Assembly: GCF_907165215.1 (NCBI RefSeq)
Contig: NZ_CAJRAY010000057.1
Span: forward strand, 1 to 47,710
Direction: 5' to 3'
Length of the DNA: 47,710 nucleotides
Source of the DNA: Thermobacillus xylanilyticus
GTDB lineage: Bacteria; Bacillota; Bacilli; Paenibacillales; Paenibacillaceae
Part shown: in pieces, positions 8,304 through 16,385 of the stretch
Numbering within the stretch: position 1 is the first letter of the stretch
How the letters are laid out: each line of letters begins with the position of its first letter
The notes under the pieces: generated by a model
The model's input: only the letters and a program-made list of their open reading frames with translations
The model's database searches: none
What the model was told of the DNA's origin: nothing
Translations under genes and position numbers: made by a program

Positions 8304-8330
8304 TCGCATGGGGCGGCCGACCCATGGCGA
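8304..8330 (+). promoter_or_regulatory. Stem-loop in the hag leader
   Basis: TCGCATGGG and CCCATGGCGA pair with one bulged C, with a GC-rich loop, in the first part of the untranslated leader. It may protect the mRNA end or present the downstream CsrA site. Its function is inferred only. Confidence 0.45.
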
Positions 8331-8334
8331 GCGA

Positions 8335-8370
8335 TCCACAAGGAAGTGGACGACTATCATTTCAAGGAGG
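8335..8370 (+). promoter_or_regulatory. CsrA binding region in the hag leader
   Basis: A hairpin TCCAC-AAGGAA-GTGGA (8335-8350) shows a GGA in its loop; ACAAGGAAGT differs from the CsrA core ACARGGAUGU at one position. A second GGA lies in the Shine-Dalgarno AAGGAGG at 8364-8370. Two sites, one upstream and one over the ribosome binding site, is the architecture known for B. subtilis hag. Confidence 0.75.
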
Positions 8371-8380
8371 AAAATGAATC

Positions 8381-9151
8381 ATGCGCATTAACCACAACAT
8401 TACGGCACTGAACAACCATCGCAACATGTCGCTGAACAACACGGCACTGGCGAAGAACATGGAGAAGCTGTCTTCCGGTCTCCGCATCAACCGTGCAGCT
8501 GACGACGCTGCAGGTCTTGCGGTCTCCGAGAAGATGCGCGGCCAAATCCGTGGTCTCGAGCAAGCGCAACGGAACGTTCAGGACGGCATCTCGTTCGTTC
8601 AAACGGCAGAAGGCGCAATGAACGAAATCAGCGCCATGCTCGTTCGGATGAAAGAGCTGAACGTTCAAAGGGCGAACGGCACGTACTCCTCCACAGACAT
8701 AGATAACATTAACCAAGAACTCGACGCTCTGGGCCAACAAATTGATAGCATCCTCACGGGCACGAAGTTCAACGGCATCTCGATTACGGGCGGCACGGTT
8801 GCGATCCAAGCGGACGACAGCTCGCAGCAAATCTCGATCGCAGGCATCGATTCGAGCGGCTTCTCGAATCTGTCGAGCACTAACTCGCTTGGTGATATCG
8901 AGACGGCGATTGTGAACGTCGCAACCGAGCGTGCGAAACTCGGTGCGCTGCAAAACCGTCTCGAGTACACGTCGAACAACCTGGGCACGACGATCGAGAA
9001 CCTGTCGGCTTCCGAATCCCGGATCCGCGACACCGACATGGCGAAAGAAATGGTCGAGCTCGCGAAGAACCAAATTCTGCTGCAATCTTCGCAAGCAATG
9101 CTCGCACAAGCAAACGCAGCACCGCAAGGCGTACTGTCGCTCCTGCGCTAA
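8381..9151 (+). CDS. hag: Flagellin
   Basis: Filament subunit exported by the flagellar type III system. It encodes 256 residues, at the short end for flagellins. Seen: a complete N-terminal D0/D1 (MRINHNITALNNHRNMSLNN, then EKLSSGLRINRAADDAAGLAVSEKMRGQIRGL) and C-terminal D1/D0 (LGALQNRLEYTSNNLGTTIENLSASESRIRDTDMAKEM ... AQANAAPQGVLSLLR), joined by a Ser/Thr-rich bridge of about 60 residues at roughly 120-180 (SITGGTVAIQADDSSQQ, GIDSSGFSNLSSTNS) with no large D2/D3. The Ser/Thr residues in that segment are the likely acceptors if the adjacent glycosyltransferases act on flagellin. The start is set by AAGGAGG 10 bases upstream; an out-of-frame ATG lies 7 bases earlier. Regulated by SigD and CsrA/FliW. 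Confidence 0.97.
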   Translation: MRINHNITALNNHRNMSLNNTALAKNMEKLSSGLRINRAADDAAGLAVSEKMRGQIRGLEQAQRNVQDGISFVQTAEGAMNEISAMLVRMKELNVQRANGTYSSTDIDNINQELDALGQQIDSILTGTKFNGISITGGTVAIQADDSSQQISIAGIDSSGFSNLSSTNSLGDIETAIVNVATERAKLGALQNRLEYTSNNLGTTIENLSASESRIRDTDMAKEMVELAKNQILLQSSQAMLAQANAAPQGVLSLLR

Positions 9152-9167
9152 TCGAATTTCCGTTCAT

Positions 9168-9201
9168 GAGAGGCTCTGGAATTTCAGGGCCTCTTTTTTT
9201 G
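9168..9201 (+). terminator. Terminator of hag
   Basis: AGAGGC / GCCTCT stem followed by a run of seven T, 17 bases after the stop codon. It makes hag monocistronic. Confidence 0.85.
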
Positions 9202-9223
9202 TTTCATACTCGTGTTGCCCACG

Positions 9224-9255
9224 CAAGAAAATGGACGGCGTCAGCCGTTTTCTTG
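9224..9255 (+). repeat. Stem-loop of unknown role between hag and flaG
   Basis: CAAGAAAA ... TTTTCTTG enclose a second stem CGGC/GCCG with loop GTCA and a 4-base bulge (TGGA) on the left side. It lies between the hag terminator and the flaG promoter and so outside both predicted transcripts. Confidence 0.5.
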
Positions 9256-9277
9256 TGCGATGGGAAGCCGCATTCTC

Positions 9278-9305
9278 TAAACTTGAACCGCAATTCTGTC
9301 GATAA
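9278..9305 (+). promoter_or_regulatory. SigD promoter of flaG-fliD operon
   Basis: TAAA (9278-9281), 16 bases, GTCGATAA (9298-9305), two differences from the SigD -10. It lies 38 bases ahead of flaG and would drive flaG-fliD-glycosyltransferase-fliS-fliT-like. Confidence 0.75.
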
Positions 9306-9342
9306 TAGTAGATAATAACAGATTAGAGCGGAGTGATCAGGG

Positions 9343-9738
9343 ATGATTGTGCAGACCGGCGGCAGCAAGCCGCAAACCGTAATGTTGCAATCCGCTTCGA
9401 TGCGGACGCCTGTCGACCAGCCCGTACATCAGCCTGAGTCGACGCCAGTGCCTGCCATGCGCAACTGGAGGGAATTGGATCGACTCGAACGGGAAGGCGT
9501 CAGGCTGTCCATTGGCGAAGAACAGATTGTAAGGGCAATCGAAACTGCACTCAAGGCGCTGGAAGGGCCTTCGACGATGTTTGAGATGAGGGTGCACGAA
9601 GAGACGCGCTCCATCATTGTTCGCGTATTGAACAGGGAGACGGGCGAGCTGATCCGGGAGATACCGCCCGAGAAGACGCTGGACCTGGTCGTCAAAATGA
9701 TGGAATTCGCCGGGCTCTTGGTCGACGAGAGAGTATAA
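9343..9738 (+). CDS. flaG: FlaG family flagellar protein
   Basis: Small protein encoded beside hag and fliD in many bacteria; linked to filament length, mechanism unsettled. It encodes 131 residues from the ATG at 9343, with GGAGTGATC upstream. Seen: a variable, proline/glutamine-rich N-terminus (residues 1-40), a helix (EEQIVRAIETALKALEG) and the conserved FlaG C-terminal domain MFEMRVHEETRSIIVRVLNRETGELIREIPPEKTLDLVVKMMEFAGLLVD. It lies 13 bases before fliD in the same transcript. Confidence 0.93.
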   Translation: MIVQTGGSKPQTVMLQSASMRTPVDQPVHQPESTPVPAMRNWRELDRLEREGVRLSIGEEQIVRAIETALKALEGPSTMFEMRVHEETRSIIVRVLNRETGELIREIPPEKTLDLVVKMMEFAGLLVDERV

Positions 9739-9751
9739 GGGGGGACAGGAT

Positions 9752-11236
9752 ATGCCGCTTCGAATTACCGGGTTTTCCGGCCTCGACATTGATGCCCTTG
9801 TCAAGGACTTGATGAAGGCGAAACGCGTGCCGCTCGATCGTCTGAATCAGCAGAAGACGAAACTGGAATGGCAGCGGGAGCAATACCGGAGCATCAATGC
9901 GAAACTGGTGGATTTCCGCAATAACAAGCTGTTCAACTACAGCCTGAGCAGCGCGATCAATGCCAAGAAGGCAACCGTTACAGGGGAGGCTGCGTCTGCG
10001 GTTACAGTGAAAGCGAACTCTTCTGCCCTGACGGGTTCACTTACGATCGAAGTCAAAAAACTGGCGACGGCAGCTTCTGCTCTAAGCTCGACCGGCGTTG
10101 GCAAGACGTCGTCAGACAAGCTGACAGAGCTGGGGTTTGTACCGGATAATGGTGAGATTAAAGTTGAAGTGAACGGTAAAACGATCAGCGTTTCCGCAGA
10201 CGCGACGATCGGCGATCTGGTGAGCGCCATCAACGCAAGCGATGCGGGCGTGACGGCGTTCTTCGACGACGCGACACAGAAACTGTCTTTGACGGCGAAA
10301 GCGACGGGTGCGGGCAATATCGCGCTGTCTGCCGATTTGAAGGACAATTTCAAGCTCGATCTTAAGCCGGGCGACAATGCGCAAGTTGTCATTAACGGCA
10401 TCGACACCACGCGCGATTCCAACACGTTCACCGTGAATGGCGTCGAGATCACCCTCCATGCCGAAAATCCCGGCAAGACGGCCGTCATCAATGTCACGAC
10501 GGACACGGACAAAATTGTCGACACCATCAAAACGTTCATCAATGATTACAACAGCCTGATCGACCTTCTGAACAAGAAGGTAAGCGAGGAACGGTACCGC
10601 GACTATCAACCGCTCACGGCCGACCAGAAGAAGGAAATGAAGGATTCCGAGATCGAACTCTGGGAAGAGAAGGCGAAGAGCGGGCTGCTGCGAAGCGATT
10701 CGACGCTGACGAAGCTGATCAACGATATGCGCATAGCCATATATTCCGATGTTGAATTTGATGGAAAAACGTACAACCTCCTGAAGGATTTCGGCGTTGA
10801 GACCGGGACGTGGGAACAGCGGGGCAAACTGATCCTCAAAAATGAAGACCAATTGAGGGCGGCAATTGAAGCGAATCCGGAAGCTGTCATGGAGTTCTTT
10901 ACACGGAAGACGACGGTCACGGATCCGGATATCAAAGATTCGCCGACAAACACGGACAACGGACTGTTCAACCGTCTGTCTACGGCTGTCATGAAGGCCA
11001 TTGAGCAATTGTCGACAAAAGCGGGGACATCCAAATTCAGCACGGACGAAACGGCGGCCTTCCTCCCCAACAGTTACATGGGCGAGCAGCTTCGCCAACT
11101 TGAACTGAGGATTTCGGATATGTCTCGACGTCTGACTCAGATGGAGAACCGCTATTACCTGCAATTTGCGGCAATGGAGTCCGCCATCAACCGGTACACC
11201 GCAATGTCGAGCAGCCTGTTTGGAATGACCATGTGA
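9752..11236 (+). CDS. fliD: FliD, flagellar filament cap protein
   Basis: Caps the growing filament and guides flagellin insertion. It encodes 494 residues from an ATG behind AAGGGGGG. Seen: N-terminal D0 region (LRITGFSGLDIDALVKDLMKAKRVPLDRLNQQKTKLEWQREQYRSIN, residues 2-49), a Ser/Thr-rich beta domain with repeated ASAVTVKANSSALTG-type sequence, the flagellin-IN motif region (residues 100-200), and the C-terminal helix LELRISDMSRRLTQMENRYYLQFAAMESAINRYTAMSSSLFG. All parts are present. Its stop lies one base before the start of a glycosyltransferase, which is an unusual neighbour between fliD and fliS. Confidence 0.96.
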   Translation: MPLRITGFSGLDIDALVKDLMKAKRVPLDRLNQQKTKLEWQREQYRSINAKLVDFRNNKLFNYSLSSAINAKKATVTGEAASAVTVKANSSALTGSLTIEVKKLATAASALSSTGVGKTSSDKLTELGFVPDNGEIKVEVNGKTISVSADATIGDLVSAINASDAGVTAFFDDATQKLSLTAKATGAGNIALSADLKDNFKLDLKPGDNAQVVINGIDTTRDSNTFTVNGVEITLHAENPGKTAVINVTTDTDKIVDTIKTFINDYNSLIDLLNKKVSEERYRDYQPLTADQKKEMKDSEIELWEEKAKSGLLRSDSTLTKLINDMRIAIYSDVEFDGKTYNLLKDFGVETGTWEQRGKLILKNEDQLRAAIEANPEAVMEFFTRKTTVTDPDIKDSPTNTDNGLFNRLSTAVMKAIEQLSTKAGTSKFSTDETAAFLPNSYMGEQLRQLELRISDMSRRLTQMENRYYLQFAAMESAINRYTAMSSSLFGMTM

Positions 11237-11237
11237 C

Positions 11238-12302
11238 ATGAGCAGCTTGTCACTTGTCATGATCGTGCGAAATGAATCGGAGCATTTGCCGCGTTGCATC
11301 GAGAGTGTGCGGGGACTGGTCGATCATGTCATCGTGGCCGACACGGGATCGACGGATGATACACCGAATATTGCCGCCTCATTGGGAGCCGAGGTTGTCC
11401 GGTTTCCCTGGGTCAACGATTTCTCGGCCGCGCGAAATTTTGCTTTGTCTTGCTCAAAGGCGGAATGGAATTTGATCCTCGACGCTGATGAATATGTTGT
11501 CGAAGCGGATATTGAAGCGGTCAGGGCATTCATGCGCGGCAATCGAGCTGTCGGCCGTATTCAAATCGTCAGTTTGACACAGGCGGACGATGAGACGAAT
11601 GAAACTCGAAACTTCATTACACGTCTCATCCCGCGCAATCTGAGGTTCAAAGGCAGAATCCACGAGCAAGTGGATACGGATTTGCCCCGTATCAATGTTC
11701 CGATAGTTGCCCGGCACCTCGGCTATTATAATCGCAACAAGGCAGAGCGAAACATACCGTTGCTGCTCGAAGAGTTGAAAAACTCCGGCGATCATGCGTA
11801 CCTGTACTATCAGTTGGCGAAGGAATATGACGGCATTCGGGATGCGTCCAACAGTTTGGCATGTTACAAGAAAGCTGTGACGCTTCTGACCGGCCGGGAA
11901 CGTTATGCGCCCAATGTCATCGTGGATTATTTGTACCTTCTCATCAAACTGCAGCAATTTGATACCGGTTTGGAACTGATTCACAGCCGGTCGGATTGGG
12001 TGCGGGCGTTCCCGGATTTTCATTTTGCTTGCGGCATATTCTACCGGGAGTTGATTCTGCATGATCCCGGCCGGTATGCCTCGATGCTTCCGATGATTGA
12101 AGCATCGTACCGTCGGTGCATCGAGATTGGCGAGACGGACCGTTATGACAGCGTCGCGGGAACTGGCTCATATGCCGCATGGTACAATCTCGGCAATTAT
12201 TACGAAATCATCGGCGATCGGGACAGAGCGATCGAATGTTATCGGCAATCCGCAAGTTATCGTTATGAGCGGGCGTTGAAACGATTGCAAGAGATTGTGT
12301 GA
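11238..12302 (+). CDS. Family 2 glycosyltransferase with TPR-like C-terminus
   Basis: Predicted inverting glycosyltransferase of the GT-A fold (354 residues). Seen: the N-terminal catalytic segment LSLVMIVRNESEHLPRCIESV, the nucleotide-binding part VADTGSTDDTPNIAASLGAEVV, the metal-binding DADEY (DxD-type) near residues 82-86, and an N-terminal domain ending in an RIHEQV motif. Residues ~175-350 are helical repeats (AYLYYQLAKEYDGIRDASNSLACYKKAV; AAWYNLGNYYEIIGDRDRAIECYRQSASYRYERAL), typical TPRs. It starts one base after fliD and ends 12 bases before fliS, so it is co-translated and co-transcribed with the filament cap and the flagellin chaperone; this makes flagellin its most likely acceptor (inference). 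Sugar donor unknown. Confidence 0.88.
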   Translation: MSSLSLVMIVRNESEHLPRCIESVRGLVDHVIVADTGSTDDTPNIAASLGAEVVRFPWVNDFSAARNFALSCSKAEWNLILDADEYVVEADIEAVRAFMRGNRAVGRIQIVSLTQADDETNETRNFITRLIPRNLRFKGRIHEQVDTDLPRINVPIVARHLGYYNRNKAERNIPLLLEELKNSGDHAYLYYQLAKEYDGIRDASNSLACYKKAVTLLTGRERYAPNVIVDYLYLLIKLQQFDTGLELIHSRSDWVRAFPDFHFACGIFYRELILHDPGRYASMLPMIEASYRRCIEIGETDRYDSVAGTGSYAAWYNLGNYYEIIGDRDRAIECYRQSASYRYERALKRLQEIV

Positions 12303-12314
12303 GGAGTGTGTAGG

Positions 12315-12695
12315 ATGCTCACTTCGCCTATCCAGAAATATCAACAGTCGTCTGTGCAGACTGCTTCTCCGGGTCAGTTGATTCTGATGCTGTACGATGG
12401 TGCGATTCGATTTGTCAAACTCGGAATTGCCGGAATCGAGGAACGGGACATCAGCAAAGCGAACAATTCCCTCATTCGGGCGCAACGTATCATCAACGAG
12501 CTTATGGCGTCGCTGAACACATCTTTACCCCTATCTGCAACCCTGATGGGGATATACGAATATATGAACCGGCGGCTGATTGAGGCAAATATCAAGAAGG
12601 ACAAAGCTCCGGCCGAAGAAGTGCTCGGACACCTGGTGGAGTTGAGGGATGCCTGGGGCAAAATCATTCAGCCGGGACAGCAAGGACATGCTTGA
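12315..12695 (+). CDS. fliS: FliS, flagellin export chaperone
   Basis: Binds the C-terminus of cytoplasmic flagellin and keeps it from polymerising before export. It encodes 126 residues from the ATG at 12315 (GAGGAG 8 bases upstream); an in-frame GTG at 12306 overlaps the binding site. Seen: the FliS signature QKYQQSSVQTASPGQLILMLYDGAIRFVKLG (residues 8-38) and helical remainder. It follows the glycosyltransferase and overlaps the FliT-like gene. Confidence 0.95.
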   Translation: MLTSPIQKYQQSSVQTASPGQLILMLYDGAIRFVKLGIAGIEERDISKANNSLIRAQRIINELMASLNTSLPLSATLMGIYEYMNRRLIEANIKKDKAPAEEVLGHLVELRDAWGKIIQPGQQGHA

Positions 12696-13020
12696 CGGTC
12701 TGTTGGATCAGGTATTGAAGGAGACGCAACGGCTAAGCGATGAAGGACCAGAAGCCGGCTACGAAGCATTTGTCGCATTGACTGACCTGCGTGAGAAGCT
12801 GATGCAAGCCGTGGGGGAACAGCAAGCGGCGCTGACGCCTGAACAGAAGATGTCTCTGCGCCGGCTGCTGGAACTGGATCCGGTCATCCTTCGGCATATG
12901 CAGACGTTGAAGGCCGAGGCGGAGCAGGGCCTGGTTCGCATTCATCAGTCCAGCCTGCAGCGCGAAGCCTATCAACCGCACTACGATGTGGGCAGTATAA
13001 TGTTTGACCGAAAAAAATAA
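12688..13020 (+). CDS. fliT: FliT-like flagellar chaperone
   Basis: Small helical protein in the position of B. subtilis fliT. It encodes 110 residues from the ATG at 12688, which overlaps the end of fliS by 8 bases; the in-frame ATG at 12649 would overlap fliS by 47 bases. Seen: three amphipathic helices (MLDGLLDQVLKETQRLSDEGP; FVALTDLREKLMQAVGEQQAALTPEQKMSLRRLLEL; PVILRHMQTLKAEAEQGLVRIHQSSLQREAY). FliT-type proteins bind FliD. Sequence similarity in this family is low, so the name rests on length, helicity and position. Confidence 0.72.
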   Translation: MLDGLLDQVLKETQRLSDEGPEAGYEAFVALTDLREKLMQAVGEQQAALTPEQKMSLRRLLELDPVILRHMQTLKAEAEQGLVRIHQSSLQREAYQPHYDVGSIMFDRKK

Positions 13021-13030
13021 ACAAAAAATT

Positions 13031-13054
13031 GAAGGCGCCAATAACGGCGCCTTC
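13031..13054. terminator. Shared terminator between the fliT-like gene and the SunS-like gene
   Basis: Nine-bp stem GAAGGCGCC / GGCGCCTTC with a 6-base loop between two convergent genes. On the minus strand it is followed by AATTTTTTG; on the plus strand the tail is GTTGTGG, so it is best for the minus-strand transcript. Confidence 0.75.
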
Positions 13055-13061
13055 GTTGTGG

Positions 13062-14993
13062 TTATAACTCATGCAGCAACGATAAATTCTTGTAACCAGG
13101 GTCCAATTCGAACAGTTTTTGTTTCATGGCGTTCCGGGCTGCAGGATCCGGGCTGATCAACAAGTGCTTGATATACCATAATTTGCGATTCGGCTCAAGT
13201 TTGATGGCTTGTTCCCAATATTGTTGCGCTGAATGGACATCTCGTTGCAGTGTGCACCAGTCAGCCAGGTTGGCGTAACTGTTGGCGTCCATGCCGTCAT
13301 GCGTCAGCAAATGGTGATAGTACTGGAGCGCCAGGTCGATCTGATGTCGACCGTAGAAAAAATTCGCCAGTTGATTGACGACAGGAAGGTCGTCAACGGC
13401 TTCCATCAACCGATCGAATGCTTCGAGCTTTCCCATCGTGTACAGTTCTTGCAGCATTTCGGCTGCATAGCCGTGAGGCAATGAACGGTCGGCAATCCCT
13501 GCGAACCAGGATTTAATCCATGCGAGCAACGGCATGTAAACATGGTCGTCGGGCAGTTGAACATCTTCAAGCCACTCCGGACGGTTCCAGACGAATGCAC
13601 CAATTATGTAATGCTTCACGGTCGAGACGGCCTGTCGTTCAGCGGGGGATGCGCCCTCCCATTCATTCCGCACGGCCGCCGGATCGTTCGTCATGATGGC
13701 ATATCGTATCCGTTCATCCGGTTTCAGCAGTTTGCGAACAGAAGCGTGGCCCGCATAATGTGTTGCAAGCGGCGTAATGCCCAGCTTGATTGATATTTTC
13801 CCGAGCATGGCCGTCAGCAGCGCGTCCGGGTTCAGCAACTGGTCCAACAGATGAATGATGGATTCGGTTTTTTCCTGTAGCGACATCAATTCAACAAGTT
13901 TGCTGACGGCTGAAACTTCTTTCGGGTTGGTTACGATGATCTTGGTCAAGTAGTACACAGTTTGCGCAAAGTTCTTTTCTTTCTCATATATCATTGCCAA
14001 CTGATATAATGGAAGCCGCAATGCCGTATCCGGACTGGTGATCGCAATCGGTTCATTGCGCGCGGCACGTCGCTCTGCTTCCTCCACCGCCATATGAAAT
14101 GTCTGTTTTGCCTTGTCGTGGAACCCCAGATTGTAGAGAATGATGCCTTTGACAGTGCAAATGTCAGGATTGAATTCATAACTCTCTAAATGTTGTTCAA
14201 AGAAATGGTAGGCTTTGGCGAGGTCGCCCTTGTTGATCAGCACTTGAATGGTGGTGAATAAGACTTGTTGATATGCCGCCCCCAAATCTTTTGCGTTTTG
14301 CAGCGCCTTGTTCAAATGTTCCAATGCCTTGTCGTATTCCCGCATCATCGAGTACTGATTGCCGAGTTGGAGATGATCGTAGGCAGAAAGTCCCGTTGTC
14401 GCTTCCAACTTCTTGAACAGTTCCAGATTGCGCTGGTGCTTGTTTTTGGCGCGAATCGTCTCTTCGACGTAACCGGAGTGAAATAGGCGCACCGGAAGGC
14501 TTGCGCTATGCATTCGGACCCCTGGACGGGCCGATATCGGTTGTTCATGAATGGGACGGACATAACGAATATCCAGATGGTTGCCGAATACGCGCCCGAC
14601 CTTGCTCTCATTCGTAGAAAAATTGTGCTTCTCTCCAAGCAGACTGATGATCGTGAGATTGTAAATGAGGTGCGGCTCAGGGTCCATCGAGCCGAGCAAT
14701 TCCCGGAGTTTGCGAATTTCGGATTCCTCGAAATATTCATCCGCATCCAGCACCAGAATCCACTTGCCGCGCGCATATTTTAATGCTTCGTTGCGTGCAG
14801 CGGAAAAATCATTGACCCACTCGAATGTGTAGATCCGATCAGTGAAGCGGCTGGCGATATCCCTTGTCGCATCGGTAGAACCGGTATCGACAATGATGAT
14901 CTCGTCGACATAGCCTTGGACGCTTTTCAGGCAGCGTTCCAGAACGGATTCCTCGTCCTTGACGATCATGCAGAGCGAAATAAGAGGCGTCAT
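13062..14993 (-). CDS. SunS-like family 2 glycosyltransferase with TPR repeats
   Basis: It encodes 643 residues. The start MTPLISLCMIVKDEE is chosen because GAGGAGG lies 6 bases upstream; an in-frame ATG further upstream (15119) adds about 42 low-quality residues. Seen: GT-A domain with LCMIVKDEESVLERCLKSV, IIVDTGSTDATRDIA, VNDFSAARNEALKYARGKWILVLDADEYFEE (DxD), and HEQPISA near residue 160; then about 400 residues of TPR-like helices (DHLQLGNQYSMMREYDKALEHLNKAL; YANLADWCTLQRDVHSAQQYWEQAI). The catalytic part resembles the flagellar glycosyltransferase at 11238 strongly, suggesting duplication and divergence. Proteins of this type include peptide S-glycosyltransferases (SunS) and flagellin O-glycosyltransferases; acceptor here is inferred to be flagellin or another surface protein. 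Confidence 0.85.
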   Translation of the reverse strand: MTPLISLCMIVKDEESVLERCLKSVQGYVDEIIIVDTGSTDATRDIASRFTDRIYTFEWVNDFSAARNEALKYARGKWILVLDADEYFEESEIRKLRELLGSMDPEPHLIYNLTIISLLGEKHNFSTNESKVGRVFGNHLDIRYVRPIHEQPISARPGVRMHSASLPVRLFHSGYVEETIRAKNKHQRNLELFKKLEATTGLSAYDHLQLGNQYSMMREYDKALEHLNKALQNAKDLGAAYQQVLFTTIQVLINKGDLAKAYHFFEQHLESYEFNPDICTVKGIILYNLGFHDKAKQTFHMAVEEAERRAARNEPIAITSPDTALRLPLYQLAMIYEKEKNFAQTVYYLTKIIVTNPKEVSAVSKLVELMSLQEKTESIIHLLDQLLNPDALLTAMLGKISIKLGITPLATHYAGHASVRKLLKPDERIRYAIMTNDPAAVRNEWEGASPAERQAVSTVKHYIIGAFVWNRPEWLEDVQLPDDHVYMPLLAWIKSWFAGIADRSLPHGYAAEMLQELYTMGKLEAFDRLMEAVDDLPVVNQLANFFYGRHQIDLALQYYHHLLTHDGMDANSYANLADWCTLQRDVHSAQQYWEQAIKLEPNRKLWYIKHLLISPDPAARNAMKQKLFELDPGYKNLSLLHEL

Positions 14994-15171
14994 CTGTTTC
15001 CTCCTCAAGAATCTTTCGGATGCCTGTAGACGTTCAAAAGTGATGCGAGATTGATCGACCTTTGGCAAATTGGACGAGCGACTCTCTCCATTATAATCGG
15101 TTATTTCATTAAACAACATAAATAAGGCGCCGCAACATAAATCAGTTTCGCAATTTGACGATAAGCGGTAT

Positions 15172-15198
15172 TAAAAGTATGAAGAATTTTGTCGAAAT
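15172..15198 (+). promoter_or_regulatory. Candidate SigD promoter of the glycosylation genes
   Basis: TAAA (15172-15175), exactly 15 bases, GTCGAAAT (15191-15198), two differences from GCCGATAT, 36 bases before the GT4 start. A SigA alternative (TTGACG at 15155-15160 with TATGAA 17 bases on) is also possible. Confidence 0.5.
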
Positions 15199-15233
15199 AA
15201 GATATATTACCTGATAGGAGGGGACGGCACTCT

Positions 15234-16385
15234 ATGCGGATATTAATCTATTCTTTTGATTTTCATCCGTGTCCCGGCGGAGTGGATACCTATGTTCGGC
15301 AATTGATTAACGGGATGAGAAAACGCGGCCATACGGTTGACTTTTTGTGTTCGTCTCATATTCGATTTTTGCCTGGTGAAGTCCAATCGGCGATCGCGGC
15401 TTACCAAACAAATCTGGAATTAATTCAGTTGCCCGCCGCAGTAAAAAGAATCGAATACTTAAAATACGCCAACGAACTGCTTGTCAACTCCATCGATTTG
15501 CATCATTATGATTTGGTACATTCGAATAACGGCGTCACAAGCTACGTTATTAATAGAATCGCTCCACAGATCCCCCTGATCGGTACAGTTCATGGAATCT
15601 ACTATGAAGAGGCGCTGGCCAACGGATGGGTGTCGACAAAAGAAGAGGCTGAGTTAATGGGCATCTACGACCAATACGCTGTGAATTGCCCGGATATTGT
15701 TCACATGGTATCTCATGATATGCTGCAGCGAGTCCCGGTAATGGATAACAAGAGACATGTTGTGATCCATCATGGATTGCAGCTGGATGAATTTCAACCG
15801 ACTTACTTGAATAATGAGACGGTTCGAATGGCATGTTCGGGGATGCTTACGTCACGAAAAGGGTATGACATCCTCATGGATGCGTTGATCATGCTCAAGG
15901 ATGAAGATGTTGAAGGGTACGAAGTCGTCATCTATGGTGACGGTCCGGCAAAAGACGAGTTGCTGCAGACCGTACAAAGGCATCAGCTGCCCGTTTCATT
16001 TCGCGGAATGGTGGCACCCGAAATTTTGCGTAAAGAATTGCCGGGGTTTGACATCTTTATTCATCCTTCGCGATACGAGTCGTTCGGGTTATCCGTCACC
16101 GAGGCGTTGGCATCGGGGTGCGCGGTAATCTGCTCAAATACCGGCGGACTCAAAGAACAGATTACACATGAACATAATGGTCTGCTTTTTGAAGTCGGTG
16201 ATACAAGACAACTGGCCAACTCGATACGCCGTTTGCTGGATGAAGTCGATTTAAGAAACCAGTTGCGGCGAAACGGAGTAATGACCGCACAGACGCATTT
16301 TTCTGAACACAAAATGTTGGATCAATACGAGCAGCTCTATGCCGAAGCCATAAGCCTCAAAAATTGGAGGGGGATTCAATCTTGA
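15234..16385 (+). CDS. Family 4 glycosyltransferase
   Basis: Predicted retaining, GT-B fold transferase using a nucleotide sugar; cytoplasmic or membrane-associated. It encodes 383 residues, with GGAGGGG 11 bases before the ATG. Seen: N-terminal MRILIYSFDFHPCPGGVDTYVRQLINGMRKRGHTVDFLC, the classic GG-V-x-L acceptor loop; VIHHGLQLDEF at the domain junction; and the C-terminal donor-binding domain with MLTSRKGYDILMDAL, VIYGDGPAKDELL, and the E-x7-E motif region FIHPSRYESFGLSVTEALASGCAVICSNTGGLKE. Its stop overlaps the next gene's start (TTGA). AT-richer than the flagellar genes, consistent with an acquired or variable island. Confidence 0.92.
   Translation: MRILIYSFDFHPCPGGVDTYVRQLINGMRKRGHTVDFLCSSHIRFLPGEVQSAIAAYQTNLELIQLPAAVKRIEYLKYANELLVNSIDLHHYDLVHSNNGVTSYVINRIAPQIPLIGTVHGIYYEEALANGWVSTKEEAELMGIYDQYAVNCPDIVHMVSHDMLQRVPVMDNKRHVVIHHGLQLDEFQPTYLNNETVRMACSGMLTSRKGYDILMDALIMLKDEDVEGYEVVIYGDGPAKDELLQTVQRHQLPVSFRGMVAPEILRKELPGFDIFIHPSRYESFGLSVTEALASGCAVICSNTGGLKEQITHEHNGLLFEVGDTRQLANSIRRLLDEVDLRNQLRRNGVMTAQTHFSEHKMLDQYEQLYAEAISLKNWRGIQS

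Noticed and set aside
15000..15119. TTGTTT...TATAAT on the minus strand ahead of the SunS-like gene as a promoter
   Set aside because: The spacing is 15 bases, too short for a confident SigA promoter; no SigD match either, so the promoter of that gene is left open.
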